64,000 nt of DNA, taken from the NCBI GenBank assembly GCA_019915135.1, contig JAHLMK010000007.1, forward strand, positions 2,356,001 through 2,420,000, given 5' to 3'. A model generated the notes under the pieces. The model saw only the letters and a program-made list of their open reading frames with translations. It had not been told where the DNA came from and ran no database searches. Position numbers and translations under genes: made by a program. Within the stretch, counting starts at the first letter, position 1. Every line of letters starts with the position of its first letter. This document shows positions 11,734-23,706 of this stretch, in pieces. This stretch comes from Strobilurus pachycystidiatus. Lineage: Eukaryota; Basidiomycota; Agaricomycetes; Agaricales; Physalacriaceae.

Positions 11734-13597
11734 TCGAGACAAACGACAAACGACGCAGGGCCAGGCTAGAGTAGCAGTGTTTATGTATCCCATATCCAAT
11801 ACATTCCAAGAAGCGAACATGCAATGCGTGGAAATTATATTCATTCCACAACCCCGATCTCCAGGATAGAGCAACGATAGAGGCCGCATATGATGGAAAG
11901 AAAAGCACGGTAACCGGCAGCCAAGGCCAGAGACTCGATCTTTTAGATTCGCAAGTAATGGCTAAGTGTTGGAACTGACAAGAAACACCCGGGCGCTAGG
12001 CTGCGTAACTTTCAATCGTGTTCGGAAATAGAGCAGGCAAGCAGAATTTCCCGATCATTTCAGGTGCGTATCAGCCGCGGAAACATTGTGTGAAAATGGA
12101 GTGCGAATGGCGTCTCTGGGAATGGGCCACCACACAGTGGCGCTCCGATCAAGAGCTGTCAATCCAGAGCTCAAAGCGTGTGCTAGAGCCTGTACACGGC
12201 AAGGAATGGCTGACTTTCGGAATGGCGCGACATGATGGGTGTTACCAGGCGGATTCGCGGAAGCATGAAAGGAAGGCTGAAGAGAAAGCGGATGAGGCAA
12301 GGGAAGAGGAGAAGAATCCCTGCCGGACCTTGCCGGCTTGCCAGACTTGAAAGACTGCTCGGCCCGAACTGGCCTTCCTTCAAGTTCCCGCCGTGACTTT
12401 GAGTCTCTGAGTCCTGACCACCAACCGAGCACTGCACTCTCCGTGAGCGAAACCCGAACCTGTTCCTTTCCCTGGAGCTTGCGAAACCTAAAGCTGGAGC
12501 GCTCGTTCGACCGTCGGCCACTGTCCACAGAGGCGTCATCCCCAAGCTGTTGATGCTCTCAAAGCCAACTTCCGCTACCAGTGCCCACTCTGTCTTTTTC
12601 TTCTCGAGAACGCCATATCCTTGACAATGCTAAAGCCTTTGGACAGCGGCTTGTGCCACCGTCATGTTACCAATATCCGTGCTCTCTGTGAGTCTGGCAA
12701 ACATCATGCAGCAAAATCTTGCTGTACGGCCCGGGTACCAGTTCGTCCCATCCTCCACCGCGCCGCGCCGTCCGTGAGCCCACGAATGCTGGGTGACCTC
12801 TCTCAGCGCACACGTCCCAATTCAAGTGGTGTCGTCCAGAGAATCATGGAGGGGATAAGGCTTTCTGTGGAATTTGCAGCCAGAAATCTAGATCTGTACA
12901 CTCGAGAGTGCTTTCATCACACAGAAACCGAGAGACGTGCGAGTCGAAGAATCAGCGGATACTACTAATAGGTACTGTACTTCCGGAATGGTATAGAGAA
13001 TTGTTTCCTTTTCGGAGTCTGTAGACACGTACGGATGTTCTACATCAGTTCTGTATCTAGAGTATCACACACCACATGGCGATGCGGATAATAATAAATT
13101 GGCACGCGCAAAAATGAGCCTTCTTGAAATTACGCTCAAAAGTGATTGTGAATGCGCGAAGAAGACGACGACGTTTATCATCCTAGGCGACGACGAGGAG
13201 ATATGATAGTTTGACCTAGCTTTAGCTTGATAGATGTCATAATCTTGCACTCCGCCGACAGCCACATCAGAGCGATCAGAGGAAGACAACCAACCTATCA
13301 CCGGACACCTCCCGAGTGCCGCGTAGTGAGCTCAAGCGAGATCGCGGTGCCTTGGTAGATAACACGATGAACACGAACGTCGACGAACGCCAACAAGAGC
13401 CCAATATTGATATTCTACTGCCAACGAGACAAAGTGGAGGCAGAGCCAAGAATCATCAAGGAAATTAACTATGCAATTGGTAAGATGTGAGTAAGCGTGA
13501 ATGCATGATGGACAGCGTGATTGATAATGCGAGATATTGATTGAAATCGTCAAGAGGATGCACAAATGGAAATGCGGTGGGAACGTGAGACGGGATG
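11734..13597. other. Long intergenic stretch (1.9 kb)
   Basis: Upstream flank of the 7TM gene and 3' flank of MED19. Overlapping frames at 12055-12553 on both strands and 12621-12968 are compositionally shadow-like, with no domain, signal peptide or splice logic. No RNA gene or repeat was recognised. A non-coding transcript cannot be excluded. Confidence 0.4.
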
Positions 13598-14903
13598 CTA
13601 GACGCCTTGTGGTGTGGGCTGCTGGATGGGGACGGTGGTATCCCGAGATTGGCCTTGCACGTCCTAAGAAGCAGCCGTGAGCAGATCACAAGATGGGCTG
13701 AGGGTGGCGCATACCAGTTTCTGCTTCTTCACCGGCCTTGGCCGCGCAAGTCCAACACCAGCTCGAGCATTGAGGATAGCCTTGGGCGTTTGAGAGGATG
13801 GTGGAGGCACGGGTACGGGCGCGGGGCTGGGCATGTCGGGCTCTTCTCGCTCCCGCTTGAGTCCTTTGGGCATTTGCCGAGCTTGCACCGGTGGCTGCTG
13901 GGCCTGTAATGAACTGGCGCTGACCGGAGGGGCACTGAGCGGATGGGGGGTGTTTGTGCGCGGAGTGCCAGCGCCGACACGCGCAGTGGGCAGTCCATTG
14001 ACCTGAACGGGGGGCAGCAGGGGCTTGACACTGCTGGGACGCGCGACGGGCGGCCGTGGCGTCCCCGCGGTGGCCGGCGATGCTGGAGCTGGCTGGGGCG
14101 TCTGCGCCTGGGTCTGGGGTGTCTGAGGCAGCGACTGATGGGCCTTGGCGAGCCGCTTGAGCTCCTTGCGCTTCTTACGATCTTCCCGTGCCTGAGCCGA
14201 CTCGAGGACAAGGGTGTTGGGGTTCCACTGGTCACGGTCAGCGGGGCCGTCGGGCAATGCAGAGAGCAGCTTACCCCTTTGAGGCCCTCGAGGCTGACGG
14301 CAAAGGCCTCGCGCTGGGTGCGCTGGTCAAAGGGAGCGATTTTTATGCGTTGTTTCGGGGGAACGGATATAGCGGTGATGAGATAGTCGTCTTTCTTCAT
14401 CGAGTGCTTGCCTGGCCCATCGCTCAGCATACATCTGCAAGTCAAGCAGCACAGGACGCACCAGGAACCCCCTTGAGCAGATGCTTGTATGTGTTCTTCC
14501 GCTTCTTGTCGCCCTTGCCGCCACCCAGATCGTCATCGTCGGGATCGGCAGCCGGGGTCTGCGGCGGCGGACTCGCGCCAGTCACCTCCTTCTCCTTGCC
14601 CTTGCCCTTGTCCGCCGCGCCAGCTATGGTCGGAGACGACGGCTCGTTGTCCTCCTTGTCGTTGGACGGTCTGACGTACTTGTCGTAGGCGTCAAGGAGA
14701 TGGAACGTCGCGAGAAGGTCCTGGGTGCTCCTAAAGTAGACTGGCGGTACTTTCTGAGCTGCAGTGGGCAATGGGGGTCAGCACTGTCGTTGTCTGCCCT
14801 TGTCAAAGGCCAAACCTGGTGGCGGAAAAAACAAGGGAATAGGATCCGAGGCGGGAATCTGCGGTGTTGGCGGGCGCGAAGGGCCGGCAACAGCATTGTT
14901 CAT
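13598..14903 (-). CDS. MED19: Mediator complex subunit 19 (Rox3)
   Basis: Subunit of the Mediator head region that links activators to RNA polymerase II. Exon 1 (from 14903) encodes MNNAVAGPSRPP and ends before an intron of about 62 nt that joins FFPPP to AQKVPPVYFRSTQDLL. The Rox3 domain follows: FHLLDAYDKYVRP, then YKHLLKGVPGKHS, KKDDYLITAI, FDQRTQREAF and VSLEGLKGWNPNTLV, across introns near 14405-14460 and 14225-14275. A basic Lys/Arg helix (DRKKRKELKRLAK) and a Pro-rich tail with a KREREE patch complete it. The stop at 13598 uses a final intron (about 13672-13728) that gives an ending TPQGV; without it translation stops at 13664. The short first exon is easily missed, because its intron contains an in-frame stop. 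Confidence 0.85.
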
Positions 14904-16032
14904 GATGGGTTCGACGTCGTGGTCGGGGTGCAAGGCGGCGGCGGCGACGTTGAGCGATGGCAGTAGAGGAGTGAATCAATGATAATGGTGGTTATTATTC
15001 AGATGCCGTTGTACCTTGGGCGAGCTCCCCTAAGCGGATCCGGCAAATCCCGGGTTCCTTTATTTGCAAAAGCTTCTTCTTTGTTCTTACTGTCTCGAAT
15101 TTCCCTTGTGCTCTGGCAGGAGTGCCTTCGAACGTTGTTGAATACTCAATTGTCTGGTGTCTGCCCTTGTCGTGCTATTTGCCTCTGCCTAGTTATTAGT
15201 AATTGCACTGCATTCTGGGCCACACGCTTGACGCCCAAGCCTCAAGCTCAAGCCTCCAGAAGCCTCCCCGAATCCCGATGTTGTCCCGGCTCACTGATAT
15301 CGTGGCTACACTTACAGCATACTCCTCCGGAAATGTCTAGAATCTCCATGTTTGTCGCATCCCGGATCCGCATGGCAGTTGCCGCCCCAAGCTGGCTTAT
15401 ATCTGGAGCATCTTCGCAGACGGTCGCTATCCGTGGGCTGGCGCTCATTGAGTCGAGCCCCGACCGCCGTCCAGCATCGTTCGGCGTATTTGTACGGCCC
15501 ACCATCATCATTATGGCAGTTGAACCATCGGAATCGGCGATGGTGTGAGTTTCCGACATTCGAGGTCCTCCTTATCAGTGCCCAATGGCACCTGCTGTTA
15601 GGTAAGTTTCAGAATCGCGCATCGACCATCAAGCATACTTGATACATGTCGTACAGAACGCGCGCCAGCCAGGATGTTCACGTTCCGCGACATGAGTGGT
15701 TACTTGGGTCCGCCGCTGCTTTCATTCAGTCGAACAAACTTCCTGCTCTCACAGACCAAGTATAAACAACCCTTGTATGTACAGTAGTAATCACCCACCT
15801 ACCTCAGGAATCTCCCCCATACATGTACCGCCTTGTACCGCCCGTGCAATTCTAGACGCGTCGGTATCATCCTGTAAGTTCAATATGACGACAAGCCCAG
15901 GCGCGTATACCCAGGTCCGTCCCCTGAAGGTGCTCGCTTCCAAGTTCCCACACTGATGGGCGTTCTTCAACGCCTAAATAGCGCTCCACCGGTGGCGATG
16001 GGCCCTCAAACTTTCTCCCAGCAACTGCCACC
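14904..16032. other. Divergent intergenic region with unexplained open frames
   Basis: Lies between MED19 (-) and the TDT transporter (+). It has two coding-like frames on the minus strand: 15248-15559, and 15802-15980 (with ALKNAHQCGNLEAS and VVILNLQDD, preceded by an acceptor-like TTTAG and followed by GTAGGT). I could not connect them into a gene or name them. A TGCAAAAGC...GTTCTT-rich stretch near 15066 shows nothing clear. Confidence 0.35.
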
Positions 16033-17990
16033 ATGTCTTTCCGGCCGCGCAGGGATCGCGCATCCTCTTCCTCTACTGTAGCCCCGTCCACGCGCCACGT
16101 TAGTAGCGTGGCACGACACATACATGGCTGGTCGTGGCAGACGGTGAGCGTGTCTGAGTTCGAAGCCACAGTCTCACTGATGTTCTTCTTCAGTTCCCCA
16201 TAGGAATGGGAACAGGCGCTGTCTACATCACCCTCTCCGGGATCCATAACCATCCCTCATGGCTCACCAACGTCGAAAAGGTGTTCTGGGTGCTGAGCAT
16301 GGCCATCTTCTTGGTCAACATATCCATGCTGTCTCTCCAAGTCTTCTGTATGTCGTTTCTCATTCTCGGGAAACTCGTCCTTCTCAACATGTCCATCTCA
16401 TATAGTCTATCCGAGGCGGACGTGGAGACTCATCAACCATCCGGTGGAAGGAACTTTCATCCCCCTCATGGTGCGCACGTTGCACGGGCTTCTGCGCCAG
16501 CATCACTTGACATGTTCTCAAGGTCCTATGTTTGGCGACGATCATCATCGGCACAATAGGATATGCTCACGCTGGTGCACACTTCAGCTTCGCCCTATTC
16601 TGGTACGTATCTTGACAGTGTGGTCTGAGTCATGACTTATCTTCCTCTAAGGATATACGTCGCGTTATCCCTGGTTGTCTGTTTCCCGATGCTCATGGTG
16701 TGGTTCGCCCGACCTCATGACTTGTCGCACTTCACACCGGCTTACGCGTTCTTGGTGCGTTCGGGACCTGGCTTTGATGCATCCATGTCACTTATTACGC
16801 GCGCATCTAGATCTTCCCGATGGTACGACACCTGGCCTGTGGTTTGATCAATCATTCATTGACCTTGAGTGCGTAGATGCTTGTAGGCGTCGTCGCTTTC
16901 AACGTTCTTTCGGCCCAGGACCCAGGCGACAGCAAAGCTATCGGTGTCCTTCTCACTGGATATTTCTTCCAAGGTTCGTTCTTCACCTTATTATGTAGCC
17001 GAGGGCTTGACGTGAATTATACAGGCCTCGGATTCTTCATGACCTTCTTTTACTTGTGTATCTATGTCATGAAGTAAGTCTCCTCCTCTCCTTCATTCCG
17101 TCGACGTAGCTCAACGGTGAATCATAGAATAGTCCAGACCGGTATCTACGAAGGGCATCAGGCAAACTCCGCCTTCATCGTTTGCGGCCCGCCTGGCTTT
17201 ACGACCTTGGCGTTGATCCATCTTAGCGAACATGCCAGAAAAATGTATGATCATGAAGTTCTCCGTCGGCGTATACTTTCTGATTGCTGACTTACATCGA
17301 CAGCCTTCCACACCACCAATCTCTCCAGCTAGACGGGAACATCTGGTATTCTTCCAGTGTACTTGCAGCTCTGATGTTGTATGGGCTTGCTGTTTACTTC
17401 TTCGTGTTTGATATTCTGCCGTACTGGAACAAGCTACATAAGCAGAGGCAGGGCCTTGACGAGATTCTGGGATGTGAGTATTCTCTCATGTCGTTACGAC
17501 ACTACAGATATACTGACTCAATCTCTGCCAGACTGGGCCCTTACGTTCCCGAATGGTATGCCAATATTTCTCGATCAACTCACGTACGTCTCACTGAGCT
17601 TGCTCTCTAGTCGGCTGGATCTCTGCGACCCGCGGGCTGGGCGACGCCCTCAACTTCCATGCACTCTACACCATTCACCTGATAATGACCATCATCATAT
17701 GTCTGACCTGGGGTATCCTCGTCGTTCTGACCGCAGTGGCGTTCTCGCGAGGACTGATCCTGAAATCGACACCGGAGGATGTCCTTAAAGATACGCGCTT
17801 ACGCGCGCCTCCGAGTCTGGACGTAGAAAAGGGCATGGCCATGACACCATTGGACAGCAGTCTGAACACTGCGACGACCTTGAAGAGCCCGCAGTCCCCC
17901 ACGCCCACACCCACGCCCATGCTCACGCCTACGCCTGCACATCATTTTTATTCGGTGAAAGACACCACGACGAATAGCTTTCTGCCATAA
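16033..17990 (+). CDS. TDT-family transporter (C4-dicarboxylate / sulfite exporter, Mae1/SSU1-like)
   Basis: ATG lies in a strong context (GCCACCATGT). Many short introns interrupt about ten hydrophobic segments. Diagnostic stretches: HIHGWSWQ joined to FPIGMGTGAVYI at TM1; GYAHAGAHFSFALFWIYVAL; FARPHDLSHFTPAYAFL; GYFFQGLGFFMTFFYL; GPPGFTTLALIHL. These fit the voltage-dependent-anion-channel/TDT fold shared by malate permease Mae1, sulfite pump Ssu1 and bacterial TehA. The WSW-x-TxxxGTGA start and the GPPG loop are the family's most conserved regions. The C-terminus is a cytosolic tail with a PTPTPTP repeat near 17900. Whether the substrate is malate, sulfite or another anion cannot be told from sequence alone. 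The next gene downstream is another transporter on the same strand. Confidence 0.85.
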
Positions 17991-18709
17991 TGCTTTCTGC
18001 CAGTGTTTTGTTTTCTTTCTTCTTCTTCTTGGGACTACCTCAGATATCCAGCTGTGTTTTGCGCATATATATATAGACATCTCTACTCTCTTATATACCT
18101 TAGAGCTTTCTTACTTATTCCCTGATAGAGAAAATACGCTCATAATCATCCATTGCTCTCCAGTGACAACTGTCTGATACTGTACCATGACGATATTTTA
18201 TGAACTTCTTTGTCCTCATACCCCGCCAGAGTCCTGGAGTAACCGACGAAGAACAAGTGCAGCTTACCGGAAGCGACATCGAAGCTAGTTTAGGCTAAGG
18301 CTACATAGCCGGGTCTTGACGCGTCTAGTCAGAATTTTGACAGGAAGAAGACGAGCATATCATGGTGTCCTGATTGCATTGCCCCCGCGTCTCGATGGAG
18401 TCTCTACAGAAAGTCCTTGCTATTACCACATGTAGCGCACACGTGTGGCGCGTTGGGAACGCGTACTCCATCAGTACTTTGTACGTGTCCGAGGATGTCC
18501 GTGTGTTTGGTGTGGCGTTCCATGCTGCCGCCATGAAGGGACCGCAAGGCAGGGCAGTCGCTTGGCTAGATAAGGCATTTGAAATGACTGACTCAGCCAG
18601 CGCGCCCATGCCTGCCGGCTAATAAGACACCGCCCTGGCGGCAGACTGCCCACCTTTATCTCTTTCCATTCAATTGCGCTATTCACGCGCACCGTCGACG
18701 CCTCTCGCA
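17991..18709. other. Intergenic
   Basis: 3' end of the TDT gene, with an AT-rich ATATATATATAG run near 18066, and 5' flank of the MFS gene. Opposing open frames at 18325-18622 have no recognisable product. Confidence 0.45.
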
Positions 18710-21071
18710 ATGAGCAGACGGCCCGAACTCCAGACGGTGGTCAGCGACCCGCTCATCAGCAACGACTTTGCCGCCTTCACCTCGCCTTCGCGCTCACCGT
18801 TTCCCCACACAAGGGCTCCTGTCGCATCCACGCTCCCTCCTTCCCCAATGACCCCAGCGACGCCCTCCGAAACAGAACCTCTCCTGTGCTCTGCCCGCCG
18901 CAGGAAGCCATTCTACCGGCCACGGCCATTATGGTGCGTTGGTTGCTATCGTTGACCGTATCGCGTGTTGAAGGCGTGTTATGTTGTCAGGATTGTTCCA
19001 TTCGCCATTGTCGCAGCACTGACGGTAAGTGAAGCTCGCCAATCTTCCCGGGAGTCCACGGCTCATCGTCCGTGGCGTCTAGCGGGGAATGACGACGGCC
19101 CCTCGCGTGGAAGTGTTCACTCAGCTCGCCTGTGCCCGCCTGCATCCCCACCCATACAATCACACCCAATCTCTCCACCATTCTCTCACTCATTCCCCAT
19201 ATTCAGACTCCCATCTCCCCCCAGTCTATCTGACCTTTGAAGACGAGGATGAAGAGGATGATCCACGCCACTTACCGTCAGTCCAATGCATGTCTGATTC
19301 CGCAGTGCAAGCAGGCGCAGCACGTCTCCAGACAATGATGACTACCACTATGGGCCTTCTATCCGCGCTGACCACAGGGTGGTGGGGTCACTTTGGGGAA
19401 CGTCATGGCCGGACACGGGTTATGGCAATGGCAACATTCGGTCTGTTTCTCACGTAGGTTCATACCACCTTCAGTGTCCATGCAGCTCACATCCTGATGA
19501 CTCAGGGACCTGATGTTTATTCTGGTGTCGACCCCCCATTCGCCTTTTGCTTCCCATGGGCACAAACTGCTCATTTTGGCACCAGTCATCGAGGGTCTCC
19601 TTGGCGGCTGGTCGACCCTTCAGAGTACCACAAGCGCGTACATTTCAGACTGCACGTCATCCGGATCGCGTGCCTCGGTTTTCTCTCGTTTCAGCGGCGT
19701 TTTCTTCTTTGGATTCAGCATGGGTCCCGCTATCGGTGGATGGATCATTCGTAATCGGATCGGTCTACCACCCGATGCCCCCAAATCCGTTGCCCCCGTT
19801 TTCTATCTCGCCGCCGTCTGTTCTCTCTTGAACTTCTTGCTGGTGCTCTTGGTCTTCCCCGAGAGTCTATCCAGGGAGAAGCAAGAGAGCGCCCAGGAAG
19901 CATACCGAGTGGAACATTCTGCAAAGGGTAAAGGCCGGGACCCGCGACCTGCTCCTTGTGTGGCAAGTGGGGATGGTCCATCTGCAGCCGTCGTTGACCT
20001 CGATGACTACAAGCAACCTGGTGTCATTCGTACATTCCTCAGTCCACTTGCTTTGTTCCTGCCCGCTAAGGTCACCAACGCCAGCGGAACCAAGACGATC
20101 AACGACTGGAGTCTCACGTTTTTGGCCGTAGGCGTCTTCGCTACTCTCCTCTCCACTGTATGTCCCCCCTTCTCTACATTTCATTTTCGGACGTTGACGG
20201 TCTTCGAAGGGTATCTACCAACTCAAGTATCTTTATGCCGATCATACCTATGGCTGGAATGCCGAGCAACTGAGTTACTATATATCTCTCCTTGGCGGTT
20301 CTCGCGCCATTTTCCTTCTGCTCATTCTTCCTGGTAAGTTTGCATATCCTGATCTATCGATCCACACTAAATCCCGAGCCAGCTTTCATTTCTACCTTCA
20401 AGCCGAAACCCAAGTCGTCCAAGAAGAGCACTAATGCGACCCCGAAGCAGAAGCCTACGAAGGCCCACCTTGCGCGCGAGATCCACTTCGACCTCTTCGT
20501 AGCTCGCTTTTCGGTCGTCATCGATATCGCATCCAATGTTCTGGTCGTACTGTCACCCGCACCGACGTACCATGTCCATCTATCCTCGGCTGCTGGGGGG
20601 AACTCGGCCCACAGCGAAGCATTCTTTGTCATGGCCAGCGCCATCGCATCCTTTGGCTCGGCAGCCATGCCCGCCATCCAAAGTCTGGCACTATGTATCC
20701 TCCAAGCGCGCACCCTCGTTGCGGGTGGGGAAGTGAGCGAAGGGAAGGGCGGTGAAGGCGTTGGGAAGCTGTTTGGCGCGTTTGCCGTCGTCCAGGCGAC
20801 GGGGCAGATGATTTTGGGACCTATGCTGTTTGGTATGATCTACAGTGGCACCGTGGCGACATACCCCAAGGCTATCTTCGTCGTGGCGGGTGGAATCCTC
20901 TTCTTTGGACTGTGCTGCATGATGCTCGTCCGTAACCCAGTGGATTCGTTCAAAGGGAAGGCATTGGGGAAGAAGAAGGCCAGGGATGAGGACGAGATCG
21001 AGCGAGGCAGGTCAAGAGTGAGCAAAGACTTGTTCGGTGCTTCGAGTTCTTCGAGCTCTTCTCCGCAATAG
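18710..21071 (+). CDS. Major facilitator superfamily transporter (DHA1-type)
   Basis: MSRRPELQTVV opens a cytosolic Ser/Pro-rich N-terminus. A 34-nt exon (IVPFAIVAALT, 18990-19023) between two introns carries most of TM1. The family signature between TM2 and TM3 is GWWGHFGERHGRTRVM (GxxxDRxGRR type). Later come APVIEGLLGGWSTLQS, FSGVFFFGFSMGPAIGGWII (antiporter-like motif C region), a central loop of about 90 residues, and the second six-helix half from FFVMASAIASFGSAAMPAIQ through GQMILGPMLFGMIY. The tail is charged and ends in a run of Ser. The layout resembles tetracycline-resistance/HIAT1-like DHA1 proteins. Substrate unknown. It converges with SNF1. Confidence 0.85.
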
Positions 21072-21310
21072 ATGCATCCACATTGGTGTTCGCTTGTATC
21101 ATATCTTGTAACATAATCACCGTAGACCAATCTATGAATCCTACATCCTTCTTATTAAATGACCGAACAGACTGGATGACATTCACGATGATCGACGGAG
21201 GACCAGGAAATATAGATGCGTAGAATAGATTATGTGAAAAGATTCTAGTGGTACAACTCCAGGAGACAAAGCATTTGACGACAAAAACAAAGTATATATG
21301 AATACAATAG
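21072..21310. other. Convergent 3' region
   Basis: Holds the 3' ends of the MFS and SNF1 genes; AT-rich, with no gene seen. Confidence 0.4.
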
Positions 21311-23579
<2,269 letters not shown>

Positions 23580-23706
23580 GATTGTGCGGGGCAGAGGAGG
23601 GCGGCAACGCCCGCGGCATCGTCTATTGTCGCCTGTTGGCCAGAGACGTCTGACACGCTCACGTTATCTTGATTCCGCTTCCGAGCCCGCTTTCTTTCAC
23701 GCATCC
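23580..23706. promoter_or_regulatory. Shared divergent promoter, SNF1 / H3-mimic gene
   Basis: 127 bases separate the two start codons. A pyrimidine-rich patch (CCGCTTTCTTTC) lies close to the plus-strand start. Shared regulation is an inference from distance. Confidence 0.5.

Noticed and set aside
12055..12968. Cluster of overlapping frames on both strands
   Set aside because: Frames mirror each other on opposite strands in a GC-rich tract, as expected by chance; no domain was recognised.
13065..13301. 78-codon minus-strand frame 3' of MED19
   Set aside because: No motif, no plausible splice link, and low-complexity GACGACGACG composition.
15000..15240. Open plus-strand frame continuing toward 15548
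   Set aside because: It overlaps the minus-strand frames, lacks splice logic and has no recognisable domain.
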